Shown here piece after piece: positions 1 to 7,422 of a stretch of 60,035 nt of DNA (position 1 is the first letter of the stretch; each line of letters begins with the position of its first letter). The notes beneath the pieces are model-generated. The model ran no database searches and had not been told where the DNA came from. It saw nothing but the letters and a program-made list of their open reading frames with translations. This stretch comes from Deltaproteobacteria bacterium. GTDB lineage: Bacteria; Desulfobacterota; Dissulfuribacteria; Dissulfuribacterales; JALVPX01. Where the stretch lies: positions 1-60,035 of the forward strand of contig JALVVK010000024.1 in NCBI GenBank assembly GCA_027023445.1, in the 5' to 3' direction. The translations under genes were made by a program, and so were the position numbers.

Positions 1-55
1 TCTTCAATAATATCAACAAGTTATGCTCCGCAATAACTTATTGATATTGTTAGAT
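1..55 (+). repeat. attC-like recombination site (first, at window edge)
   Basis: An inverted repeat pairs 9-24 with 33-48 (16 bp arms, one non-Watson-Crick position, 8-nt loop). It is followed by GTTAGAT at 49-55, which fits the integron core-site consensus GTTRRRY. The matching left core at about 1-7 is degenerate and may begin outside the window. Three further sites of the same design follow, which is the main support. Confidence 0.55.
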
Positions 56-110
56 TTTCCTGGTATCCCCCCAGCCATTGGAAAACTCCAGCCAATCCGC
101 CCTAAAAAAA

Positions 111-284
111 ATGGGAAACTTTAGTTACAAAGCATTAATGCCCGATTTTAAAAAACTTGTTGAAGAGGTCTATAACGAGCTAATCAACTATATAAAAAGA
201 GAAAAATTAGCAAACGTACAAGATGCTTTTAAGGAATTTTTAAACCCTCCCGAGTCTGCTTTAGAAGACCCAGGGGCTCCATAA
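111..284 (+). CDS. Small integron-cassette protein of unknown function (57 aa)
   Basis: A short ORF between two attC-like sites, in the position expected for a cassette gene. I prefer ATG at 111; a TTG at 78 in the same frame would add 11 residues. The product is charged and mostly helical (lysine-rich centre, Pro-rich C-terminus), with no membrane segment, cysteine motif or catalytic motif that I recognise. No family can be assigned. Base composition is AT-rich, like the next two cassettes and unlike the bulk of the window, which fits acquisition by recombination. The ORF could be spurious because it is short; its place in the array is the best argument for it. Confidence 0.45.
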   Translation: MGNFSYKALMPDFKKLVEEVYNELINYIKREKLANVQDAFKEFLNPPESALEDPGAP

Positions 285-319
285 TCATAGAGGTTTGGAC
301 AATAGGCAACAAGAAAAAC

Positions 320-391
320 ATCGAACAAAGGCATTCACTCTGATCCCAAAAGCCTGGCGGCTTTTGGGCCAGGTGATGCCCAGCGTTAGCT
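320..391 (+). repeat. attC site (second)
   Basis: Core GTTAGCT lies at 385-391 and a degenerate left core ATCGAAC at 320-326. Between them two nested arms pair: GGCATTCAC with GTGATGCCC, and CCCAAAAGCC with GGCTTTTGGG, separated by short unpaired bases as in folded attC sites. Total length 72 bp, typical of short attC sites. Confidence 0.7.
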
Positions 392-399
392 GTTTGTAA

Positions 400-1173
400 A
401 TGTCCTGGCAGGATGAACTAAATATGAATAATTTCTTACAAATTCTTGGGTCAATTGCATCAATTGGAGGAATCCCACTCGCCATATACCTCTATTTAAG
501 AAGTCGAGAAGCAAAATTCAGTAAATTGAAAAGAGATATCGTTAAAATATTATCCTACCAAATTGGGGAAGGAAGAAATTTATCGACATTTGAAATGCAA
601 GCTGTAATTGACTCAAAAATAAGGGAAGCAGGAATAAAGGGGAACAATTTAAGCGTTTCTGAAATTGTTGAAGACTTAGTTGCTGAAACCATCTCAAGCC
701 CAATGTTAGATAGTGAACGTAAAAAAGATATCCTGTCTAATCTAAAATCGATTCATCAAAGAGGTGACATATTATCGGTTATTGATAGATATAATTTGCA
801 GTTTACTGACTTTCTAAAGGGAATTCAAAATAAAGTAAAACTTTCACAAGAAGATTTACAAATCATTGAAACCGAGTCTCCTGAAATCAATTTGGAAAAA
901 ATTTCAAAAAAGTTAAAAAGAACAGATAAGATATCAGAAATTTTTGGTTTCATCGCAGGTATTGCTACTGTGGTGGCTATGTTTATTTCCTTATTGAGTG
1001 AATCAACCCTTACAGATTCTCTATCTGTTTTTTTTAAAGACAACCAACAATTACTTCAAATTATTCTTGGGATTACAGCTTCAATTATTGCCTCCGTGAT
1101 AACATTTTTTGTCACTCATATTTCACGAAAAAATAAAAAAAGAGAGATAAATCTAAAAAATAAAAGCAGCTAA
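400..1173 (+). CDS. Cassette-encoded membrane protein of unknown function (257 aa)
   Basis: The ORF starts 8 bp after an attC core, and its TAA stop lies inside the next attC core (1168-1174), the classical compact cassette arrangement. An in-frame ATG at 424 with an AGGA 11 bp upstream is an alternative start. One hydrophobic segment near residues 12-30 and two near residues 180-200 and 215-240 suggest a membrane-anchored protein. The charged middle part (about 35-175) is predicted helical and probably cytoplasmic, and the tail is Lys-rich. GC content is very low compared with the rest of the window, a sign of transfer. I do not recognise the family. A role in phage defence or stress would be speculation based only on cassette context. 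Confidence 0.75.
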   Translation: MSWQDELNMNNFLQILGSIASIGGIPLAIYLYLRSREAKFSKLKRDIVKILSYQIGEGRNLSTFEMQAVIDSKIREAGIKGNNLSVSEIVEDLVAETISSPMLDSERKKDILSNLKSIHQRGDILSVIDRYNLQFTDFLKGIQNKVKLSQEDLQIIETESPEINLEKISKKLKRTDKISEIFGFIAGIATVVAMFISLLSESTLTDSLSVFFKDNQQLLQIILGITASIIASVITFFVTHISRKNKKREINLKNKSS

Positions 1174-1298
1174 CAAATCATTTCAGTGGATTTGCTAACC
1201 TCGGCGGTTTTTCGAAGATCATTGGTGTAAATTTACTTCTGTGGTTATTCCAAGTTGGTTGCGGTAATTCCGCAAGCCACTGAATTCAAGCGTTAGCT
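1168..1298 (+). repeat. attC site (third, long form)
   Basis: Left core AGCTAAC at 1168-1174 is the exact complement of right core GTTAGCT at 1292-1298. The arms continue with TTCAGTGG near 1182 pairing with CCACTGAA near 1277. Length 131 bp, similar to the long attC sites of sedentary chromosomal integrons. Confidence 0.85.
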
Positions 1299-1311
1299 GT
1301 GAAATACGTGC

Positions 1312-2103
1312 ATGTATTATTCGAAGGTTAAAAGAGAAAAATATGGACCATGTAACTTATGCCGAAAGGAAGCAGATCTGACATGGGACCATGTTCCACC
1401 CAAAGGTGGAATAGAGTTGTCTTCTGTGGAAATGCGAACTATTCTGCAAACACTGTCAGGTGATCCAAATAAAGACAAATTTAGAATATCTCAGAATGGC
1501 GTAAAGTACAGAACGTTATGTAAGGATTGTAATAATTGGCTTGGGAGAGAATTTGACCCAGTTTTGAATAAATTTGCGAATGATGTGGCGCTTTTTGTAC
1601 GGTCTCCTTTGCATCTACCGCCAGTTTTTAAAATTGAAACTGTGCCGCATCGATTGATAAGGGCAATTTTAGGACATCTTGTCGCTGCGAAATCGGAATT
1701 AGACGATGTTGTTTTCGATAAACAGGTTAGAGAATTCATCTTTGATTTTGGATTACCTGTACCTGAAGAAATTAACATTTTTTACTGGATCTATCCTTAT
1801 CCGGTTCAGGTAATTCTTAGGGATGTTGCGATGCCATCAAAGCGAGGTGGTTTTTCTAATTACATGTTTTGCCATCTCCTTAAGTATTTCCCCGTAGCCT
1901 TTTTAGTATCAACGGCGAAAGAATATGAGGGCTTGTTAGAATTAACAAAGTATCGACATGCAGGGCCAGATGATATGGTCAATTTACAAATTATATTGAG
2001 TAACGTGCCTAATCAACATTGGCCAGAGGCGCCTGACAGGGGAAATATAATTTTCGGTGGGCAAGCAATGGTAAGTTCTGTAATTGGGTCACCTCGAAAA
2101 TGA
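1312..2103 (+). CDS. HNH-endonuclease-like zinc-finger protein (cassette gene, 263 aa)
   Basis: The N-terminal 80 residues carry an HNH/treble-clef signature: C14-x2-C17, then D26-H27-V-P-P-K, then C70-x2-C73-N-N. In HNH nucleases the DH pair supplies the general base and a metal ligand, the Asn orients the His, and the CxxC pairs bind a structural zinc. The remaining 180 residues have no motif I recognise and may bind a substrate or partner. The gene starts 13 bp after attC and ends 12 bp before the next attC, so it is a complete cassette without a visible promoter of its own. Likely roles for such a nuclease are DNA cleavage in restriction or abortive infection; this is inference. Composition is AT-rich relative to the chromosome. 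Confidence 0.75.
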   Translation: MYYSKVKREKYGPCNLCRKEADLTWDHVPPKGGIELSSVEMRTILQTLSGDPNKDKFRISQNGVKYRTLCKDCNNWLGREFDPVLNKFANDVALFVRSPLHLPPVFKIETVPHRLIRAILGHLVAAKSELDDVVFDKQVREFIFDFGLPVPEEINIFYWIYPYPVQVILRDVAMPSKRGGFSNYMFCHLLKYFPVAFLVSTAKEYEGLLELTKYRHAGPDDMVNLQIILSNVPNQHWPEAPDRGNIIFGGQAMVSSVIGSPRK

Positions 2104-2115
2104 TTATGAGCAAGC

Positions 2116-2190
2116 AGCTAACAAGCGGCTCAACACCGGCTGGCAACTCCGCTGCGCTCCGTTGCCAGCCGGTTAGCCGCGGCGTTAACC
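2116..2190 (+). repeat. attC site (fourth)
   Basis: Left core AGCTAAC at 2116-2122 and right core GTTAACC at 2184-2190 flank strongly paired arms (AGCGGCT with AGCCGC, CCGGCTGGCAAC with GTTGCCAGCCGG). Extra unpaired bases on one arm are typical of attC recognition. Length 75 bp. Confidence 0.85.
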
Positions 2191-2211
2191 GCCAAGGAAT
2201 AATAATACGAT

Positions 2212-2616
2212 ATGGATAATTCATTAGTTTTTTGTGGTCAATGTGGTCTTGAACTCGAAGAGGACACGAGTGTTCCCTCTGATTGTCGTAAGCCATGCCC
2301 GATGTGCGGCTCAAAGACCCGCAAGTTTCATGTAGTGCTCCAAGATACTATGACGTTCAAAAAAAAACTCCTAATTAAAGGACGCCATTCAAAAGGTAGA
2401 AAGCCGTTCATAGAAGAAGTCTCAGGTGACGATTTACACAGGAAGTCTGGTGAGTGGATGAAACTCAGGCGGGTCATAGATCGAGATAACGATATCTACC
2501 ACGAAGTAGTAATAGATCCAAAAACTGGTAAAGTGATCCACGAATGTAAAGAACCGCTTTCCAAACATCGTGGTCATGGATCTGCCAAACATAAACGAAA
2601 AAAAAAGAGCGGTTAA
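2212..2616 (+). CDS. Zinc-ribbon hypothetical protein (last cassette, 134 aa)
   Basis: The N-terminus has C8-x2-C11 and C29-x2-C32, a rubredoxin-like zinc ribbon. The C-terminal half is basic, with a DPKTGKVIHECKEPLSKH-type segment and a run of lysines at the end. Proteins with this ribbon plus basic tail recur as uncharacterised cassette or island genes; I cannot name a function. The stop codon TAA (2614-2616) lies inside GGTTAA, which looks like the left core of the next attC (GGTTAAC), but that site is not continued; a group II intron tail follows instead. GC content is higher than in the two preceding cassettes, so the cassettes probably have different origins. Confidence 0.75.
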   Translation: MDNSLVFCGQCGLELEEDTSVPSDCRKPCPMCGSKTRKFHVVLQDTMTFKKKLLIKGRHSKGRKPFIEEVSGDDLHRKSGEWMKLRRVIDRDNDIYHEVVIDPKTGKVIHECKEPLSKHRGHGSAKHKRKKKSG

Positions 2617-2686
2617 TCGGGTAGCCAGGGGTTTTTCTCCCCCAGCCCCCACACCACCTGGCATGCGGGTCCGCACCAGGCGGTTC
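2617..2686 (-). mobile_element. Group II intron 3' end (domains V and VI), truncated
   Basis: Read on the minus strand, 2686-2653 forms a 34-nt hairpin starting GAACCGCC, the size and shape of group II domain V (outer stem ACCGCCTGG with CCAGGTGGT, inner stem TGCGG-ACC-CGCA). It is followed by a GGGGGCTGGGGG / CCCCTGGCTACCC hairpin with an A-rich loop, as in domain VI, and ends CTACCCGAT at the cassette-4 stop. The preceding segment (to about 2715) also looks like the usual lead-in to domain V. No reverse transcriptase or intron 5' end is present, so the element is a remnant. Its antisense orientation in a would-be attC site fits the group IIC-attC introns, which insert in the bottom strand of attC. 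Confidence 0.55.
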
Positions 2687-2824
2687 ACGAAGATTACCGG
2701 GCCGTAGCCGGGTATTTTTGCATCAAAAACAATTGGCGGAAAGTTTATGATACCTGGAGAAACTTTCTCATGTCCGTGGCACCAGCTGCCAGATACACCT
2801 TGAGATTCGGAAGGCATGGGAACA

Positions 2825-2908
2825 TCAAGGGGCCTCAAGGGTGGAGACAAGCATTGCCAGGGTGGCAGGTGAAAATCCGTTTTTCTTGCCAAGGTTTGAT
2901 TCTGCCAT
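2825..2908 (-). other. Tiny ORF with strong ribosome binding site (27 aa)
   Basis: A GGGAGGGG motif precedes ATG at 2908 by about 7 nt, and the frame encodes MAESNLGKKNGFSPATLAML followed by seven residues and a stop. It may be the truncated 5' end of a gene destroyed when the flanking element was inserted or deleted. No homology is recognised. Apart from this and the intron tail, the 2617-2991 gap holds nothing clear. Confidence 0.25.
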
Positions 2909-2991
2909 GGTGATCCCCTCCCGATGAAAGTATATTCCATTCACCATGACATGATGACATGCCCGCCCATGGCTGGGCAGATGGGGTTTAA

Positions 2992-3912
2992 TTAGCGCTT
3001 ACGTCCACCAGCTGGCGGTCCGCTGAGGTTATTCCCTGCTTTGCGTCCACTGAGGGCGTTTACCAGTTCATCAAGGGGGGAGATGGGCAGGGCGGTGAAA
3101 GGAGCGCTGTTAAATGTTTCGGGATTTTCGACTACCCGATTGGCAGTTATTTCTCTCAGCTGGACATCCAGCCGCAGGGGGATTTGCGTGAGGTCGATTG
3201 TCATGCTGGAGGGGTAGTATGCGTTTCGTAATCCACGGAGGATTGCCGGGGCATGGTAGATGATGTTCATGTCGCCGGTGGTAACGTTGTCCGGAATGAC
3301 GGTGAAGTCCTTTCTGAAGGATGCCTCGGCTGTTTCATGGCGGCCCTTCTGGCAGCGTATGGTTATGTATGGGCTGTTGTGAGCGCCGGTGGATTCTGGG
3401 CGGCAGGGGAGGGTGTTTTGCTCAAGGACGATACTCCAGGGGTTAAGGGCAAGGCTCGCCTCCTGGAGCAGGAACGCCGGGTTAATGGCAGAGGCAGGGA
3501 TGCCGTGTCCGTTTAATGATGGGTCATGTATCATGGGCTGCCAGAAGACCCGGTTGTATTTTGGTATGTAGAGCCAGAGGGCATGTTCGTCTATCAGCAG
3601 GTCAAAGGCGGTCATTCCCAGAGGGCCCATGCCGTGAACCCTTAGGCATTGTCTGCCCTGGTCTTCCCGCCAGTTCAGCACAAACCTGATTCTCGGCCCG
3701 GCCTTGCCACGGAGCGTAATCCGGACATGTCCCCGCAGAAGCAGGCCCTTTATCCCCTCGCCCTGCGCCCGTATCTTTTGCAGCGCCGCATGATCCTCCC
3801 ATGTGGCGGCAGGCGGCGTTATGGCGCCGGGCCTGATGCAGCCGGGAAGGGATGCAAGCAGCAGGACAGGCGCGAGCACGCGGAGAAGGCGAAAGAATTC
3901 CTGTTTAGACAT
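2992..3912 (-). CDS. Outer-membrane-type lipoprotein (LolB/DUF4292-like)
   Basis: I take ATG at 3912, because it gives a normal lipoprotein signal: basic start, hydrophobic stretch LLRVLAPVLLLASL and lipobox L-P-G-C. The mature 280 residues are rich in beta-strand, with a pattern (an early conserved R/K-x-R-x-x-L-R-G-x-V-x-I region and later Y-x-P-K-x-N-x-V-F) like LolB/LppX-type antiparallel-sheet lipoproteins that hold a lipid acyl chain. Likely anchored in the outer membrane facing the periplasm. It ends with a Gly/Pro/Arg-rich tail. It is followed on its strand by a weak hairpin near 2960-2975. Assignment to the fold is moderate; the cargo or partner is unknown. Confidence 0.6.
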   Translation of the reverse strand: MSKQEFFRLLRVLAPVLLLASLPGCIRPGAITPPAATWEDHAALQKIRAQGEGIKGLLLRGHVRITLRGKAGPRIRFVLNWREDQGRQCLRVHGMGPLGMTAFDLLIDEHALWLYIPKYNRVFWQPMIHDPSLNGHGIPASAINPAFLLQEASLALNPWSIVLEQNTLPCRPESTGAHNSPYITIRCQKGRHETAEASFRKDFTVIPDNVTTGDMNIIYHAPAILRGLRNAYYPSSMTIDLTQIPLRLDVQLREITANRVVENPETFNSAPFTALPISPLDELVNALSGRKAGNNLSGPPAGGRKR

Positions 3913-3934
3913 AAAGAACACGGCGAAAAAATAA

Positions 3935-4003
3935 TCTTTGTACATATCACAAATTACAACTCACAATTTATCATTCACAATTCACAATTCATAATTTATT
4001 CCT
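3935..4003 (-). repeat. Repeat A, partial degenerate copy
   Basis: An AT-rich stretch of tandem CACAATT/ATTCACAATT units resembles the reverse complement of the middle of repeat A (compare 29070-29100). It lies between the lipoprotein and SDR genes and overlaps the SDR stop. Confidence 0.4.
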
Positions 4004-4846
4004 GCTCCCTCCAAAGGTCGGCTCTGACGGGTCCACCACGCCCTCGGGCATGTCCACGGCCCTGTCGCAGCCGAGCGCGTAGCCGCCGTCAAGCCTGAGA
4101 ACCGCCCCGGTCATGAAGGTGGCATCGGAAACCAGGAACCTGACTGCCCCTGCCACCTCTTCCACTGTGCCGATCCTGCCAAGCAGGGTATGATTTTCCA
4201 GGGCGCGGATCTGCTCTTTGGAAAGCAGACCCCAACCCCTGGTTTCCGGTCCGTGCCTTGTTTCTATGAGTCCTATCATGAGCTCGTTTACCCTTACCTT
4301 CGGGGCGGCCATCCTGGCCCATGTCTCCGTGAGGCTCTGTATTGCCCTGTTGCACAGGGAATAGCAGTCATTGAACACCAGTCCCGCAGGCCCGCTTCTG
4401 CCGATCAGTCCGGAAATGGATGATATGTTAACCACGGCTCCGTCGTCTGATTTTCTGAGCAGGGGAAGGGCGCGCTCAAAAAGGCGCCACTTGGCCGTGA
4501 CCGTGGTGTGAAATTCCAGTTCCCATTGCTTGTCCGTGTACGGGCCGTGAACAATGGGCCAGCCGCCCCTTTCGATGTTGTTGACGAGGATGTCCAGCCT
4601 GCCGAATTTTTCCATGGCGGCATCGGTCACCATTTTTACCTGTTCGTCACTGGTAAGGTCAGCCGCAAGCGTGTGAAATTCCGTGCCTGTTTCCTCCATT
4701 GCGGCCTTCATGCCCTGGAGGTTGTCCAGCCAGTCGTAATAGGGAAGCACGCAACGGACACCACGGCCCGCCAGGTCCCTCGCTATGGCAAGGCCTATCC
4801 CGCGAATGGCGCCCGCGACAATTGCCACTTTGCCTTTAAGTTCCAT
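3989..4846 (-). CDS. SDR-family oxidoreductase with atypical active site
   Basis: A 285-residue short-chain dehydrogenase/reductase. The Rossmann start has G12-x3-G16-I-G18 for NAD(P), D63 for the adenine pocket, the N89-N90 motif, catalytic-type S142/S143 and Y162. The usual YxxxK is YSLCN here, so the catalytic Lys is Asn166, and the structural Asn expected near residue 115 is Thr. It keeps a C-terminal FMTG-x-V-L-R-L-D-G-G motif of the classical SDR family. The start has a strong AAGGAGG site. The protein may be an SDR with an altered mechanism or a non-catalytic nucleotide sensor; the substrate is unknown. The gene stands alone between repeat A copies. Confidence 0.8.
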   Translation of the reverse strand: MELKGKVAIVAGAIRGIGLAIARDLAGRGVRCVLPYYDWLDNLQGMKAAMEETGTEFHTLAADLTSDEQVKMVTDAAMEKFGRLDILVNNIERGGWPIVHGPYTDKQWELEFHTTVTAKWRLFERALPLLRKSDDGAVVNISSISGLIGRSGPAGLVFNDCYSLCNRAIQSLTETWARMAAPKVRVNELMIGLIETRHGPETRGWGLLSKEQIRALENHTLLGRIGTVEEVAGAVRFLVSDATFMTGAVLRLDGGYALGCDRAVDMPEGVVDPSEPTFGGSRNKL

Positions 4847-4911
4847 TTATCCTCCTTTTGCGGTTGTTTCTTTTTTCCGTGACATTATACTAAGAGACCA
4901 AATCTTTATGC

Positions 4912-5073
4912 TAAGTGGTGCTTCGCGCCCCGGAGCATGAAAATATTGGATAAATGTTGAATTATAAATTGTGGCAAACGAGTCTTTATAACTTCAGAAG
5001 ATTATAACCATAATATGTTATTACCTTAATTCATCAATATTTAGCATTCACCATTTAACATTCGTATTTTCGG
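4912..5073 (+). repeat. Repeat A, full copy 1
   Basis: About 160 bp matching 29033-29189 in the same orientation, with common blocks GGTGCTTC, GTGCCC/GGCCCC-like centre, GAAAATATTG, AAATGTTGAATT, CCTTAATTCA, CATTTAACATT and GTATTTTCGG in the same order. The copy ends 28 bp before the next gene and fills most of the 4847-5100 gap. Confidence 0.75.
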
Positions 5074-5100
5074 ATAAAAAAGAAGACAGAGGTTACGATC

Positions 5101-5904
5101 ATGTATGCCCCCAAAGACAGAAAGGAACTCATTGTACCGGTCAGGCTGGACCTGGAAAGCACGTTTAATTTTGCCTGCGACAGGGAAATGGCGTGTTTTA
5201 CCAAATGCTGCCGGGACGCCCACATTATCCTGACTCCCCTTGACGTCATAAGAATGAAAAGACGCCTGGATCTTTCATCAGATGAATTTCTCATGATCTA
5301 TACCACCCTTGGTCACATAGAAAAGAGCGAACTCCCGGTGCCTGTTTTGAAGACGCTTGAAGACGATGAGAAAAAGTGCCCGTTCCTGGGCGGGGAGGGC
5401 TGTAAAATTTACGAAGACAGGCCGGTTGCGTGCAGGTATTATCCCATTGGCTCGGGTATGTTTCACAATAAGGATGCCGAATCAAACGAGCGTTTTTTCG
5501 CCCTGATAAAAGAACCACACTGCCTTGGCCATGGCATGGGGCAGGACTGGACCGTTGCCGAATGGCGTGAAAACCAGGGAATTGACCAGTACGATGATGC
5601 GAACAGCGGCTGGGTGGAGCTGGTGCTGAAGCGCAAGTCCCTTGGGCCTTTCATCAACATCCCGGATAAAACCCTGCAGATGTTCTTTATGGCCTGTTAC
5701 AATATAGACGCCTTCCGGCGTTTCGTCTTTGAGAGCAAGTTCCTGGATGTTTTTGTTGTTTCTCCTGAGCGCCGGGAGCAGATGGCATCTGACGACGTGG
5801 AGCTTCTTAAATTCGCCTTCGAGTGGCTGAAAAAGACCCTTTTTGGCGAGGGGGATCTGGAGATCAGGGAACTGGTCGCCGATGGCCGGTCCGTGGAGAT
5901 CTGA
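5101..5904 (+). CDS. YkgJ-family cysteine-cluster protein
   Basis: A 267-residue protein with two cysteine groups: C26-x5-C32-x3-CC at 36-37, and C93-P-F-L...C101-K-I-Y-E-D-R-P-V-A-C111-R-Y-Y-P. This is the YkgJ/Fe-S-oxidoreductase-like zinc-or-iron cluster family (UPF0153), common in deltaproteobacteria and of unknown biochemical role. The start is ATG at 5101, 28 bp after repeat A, with a purine-rich upstream site. It is convergent with a metallophosphoesterase. The spacing of the second cysteine group (x7, x9) is identical to that in the fused phosphatase at 38870-39961. Confidence 0.85.
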   Translation: MYAPKDRKELIVPVRLDLESTFNFACDREMACFTKCCRDAHIILTPLDVIRMKRRLDLSSDEFLMIYTTLGHIEKSELPVPVLKTLEDDEKKCPFLGGEGCKIYEDRPVACRYYPIGSGMFHNKDAESNERFFALIKEPHCLGHGMGQDWTVAEWRENQGIDQYDDANSGWVELVLKRKSLGPFINIPDKTLQMFFMACYNIDAFRRFVFESKFLDVFVVSPERREQMASDDVELLKFAFEWLKKTLFGEGDLEIRELVADGRSVEI

Positions 5905-5922
5905 GCCCTGAAATAGTAAGTT

Positions 5923-7218
5923 TCATATTTTTTTCAGGCTGCCGGTCCATGTCTCAAATGTGGGCTGATCCGTTTCCCTTTCATCCCTGCTGTAGAATAT
6001 GAGATAGGTCATATTTTTCCAGCCGATGAAACCGCGTCCTTCCTCGCATTTGTGGTGCCGGGTGCGCCATGTGCCTGAATTAAGATAGACATGTTCCATC
6101 ACGCCCTTCGGGGTTTCAACCGCTCGCAGGGCCTTCTGGACCGGTTCATGGGTGTGCCCGAAGACTATGTATCTCAGCCGGTTATCCAGGTGTGAGAATT
6201 CCCTGAGCGCGCCTTCCAGCAGCTCGTCCCTTGCGAAAAAGTCCTTCAGCTTATCCACCAGGCGCATCAGGCTTTCCATGGAAAAGACCTTGAATTTTTC
6301 CAGTACGAACAGGGCCGCCTGGATCTTGTCCGCCTCATCCCACGGGTTTGTCCATTTGTCATGACGTCTGTACCATTCCTCAACAAAATCCAGTCTGTTA
6401 AATTTCTTGATGAGCTCATCAACAGTGTCCTCGATTGCCTCTTTAAGGGACGCGTCCTTTTTAACCTGGTATAGCAGCCAGTCCAGTGTGGCGGAAAAGG
6501 GCCTTACGTTTTCAATCTCCTGGAAGTTTCTCTGCAGCGCCTTTTGCTCCTCGGGAGGGCGTTTTCTGATGTCTTTATGCTGCATCAACCTCCATGGAAG
6601 CCTGGCTATGAGTTCGGTGGTAATTGGGTCTCCGATTGGAACCCGCATATAGTCACTGTGCTGGAAGGAGAGTCCTCCCTCGTAATTGAACACGTCAAAT
6701 TCGTGGCCGTGACGGGCAAAAACGCCATATTTTATATCCTCGAAATAGTGTGAAAATGGTGTGTCGTCCACCGGCATCCCCAGGGACTGGCGCACCTTTT
6801 TCCTGAGGCTTTTGTACTTGTCGCACAGTCTGTCGTGGTTGCCCGGGACATAGATCCGCTCGGGTTCGGCAGGGAGCCCGAAGCTGTCCTTGAGGCTGCC
6901 CTGTAAAAGATTGAAGGTGGCCTGGTTTCTGCTGATGACGGCATCAAAGATGGCGTTGGCATTGGTCTCTATTTCTGGTTCTTTTGTCCCCCAGGGCCGT
7001 TCATCCACAGGGTACTGAAACCACTTCTCCGTCCTCAGCAGATCAAATATGTCTCCGAGAAACACAAGTCTGATTTCTTCTATTTTTCGGCCATTACCTG
7101 AAAGCCAGTCGCATATCCCGGCTATGTCCTCAAAAAAGATCCTGAAAGCGTCTGCCGGCGCGTTGTGCTGACCTGCGGTGCCGTCCACGAAATGCAAGTC
7201 ACTGATTAAGATCAGCAT
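5923..7218 (-). CDS. Calcineurin-like metallophosphoesterase
   Basis: A 431-residue protein with all metal-binding motifs of the calcineurin-like phosphoesterase fold: D7-x-H9, GDIFD near residue 53, GNHD near 125, HGHE near 170 and GHTHEP near 358. These place two metal ions for phosphoester hydrolysis. The long insertion between the third and last motifs (about 180 residues, charged and helical) is beyond the minimal domain and may form a cap or recognise the substrate. No signal peptide, so cytoplasmic. ATG 7218 has a GGAGG site. Related enzymes include UDP-diacylglucosamine hydrolases, but nothing here proves that substrate. Confidence 0.85.
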   Translation of the reverse strand: MLILISDLHFVDGTAGQHNAPADAFRIFFEDIAGICDWLSGNGRKIEEIRLVFLGDIFDLLRTEKWFQYPVDERPWGTKEPEIETNANAIFDAVISRNQATFNLLQGSLKDSFGLPAEPERIYVPGNHDRLCDKYKSLRKKVRQSLGMPVDDTPFSHYFEDIKYGVFARHGHEFDVFNYEGGLSFQHSDYMRVPIGDPITTELIARLPWRLMQHKDIRKRPPEEQKALQRNFQEIENVRPFSATLDWLLYQVKKDASLKEAIEDTVDELIKKFNRLDFVEEWYRRHDKWTNPWDEADKIQAALFVLEKFKVFSMESLMRLVDKLKDFFARDELLEGALREFSHLDNRLRYIVFGHTHEPVQKALRAVETPKGVMEHVYLNSGTWRTRHHKCEEGRGFIGWKNMTYLIFYSRDERETDQPTFETWTGSLKKI

Positions 7219-7422
7219 GCCCCACCTCCTGTTTTCTCGGTATTGAAAATTCCGTATAAAACCAGTCTATGGCCGCCGGTGCTGACTGTCAAATCAGGAT
7301 AAGGCGAAAGCTGAACCCGTTCCGGGTGGCACGATTAATAATTTTTTATTTGAAGTGGTACATTTTTTAATAAACGTATTACTTTCTGCGCCCATTCCAT
7401 TGGAACCAGGAATCAGGTGTAA

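Noticed and set aside
1-3000. Integron integrase gene
   Set aside because: No tyrosine-recombinase motif appears in any frame near the cassette array; it may lie to the left of the window or be absent.
7310-7345. Sigma-54 promoter at GTGGCACGATTAATAAT
   Set aside because: It keeps the -24 GG but has no GC at -12.
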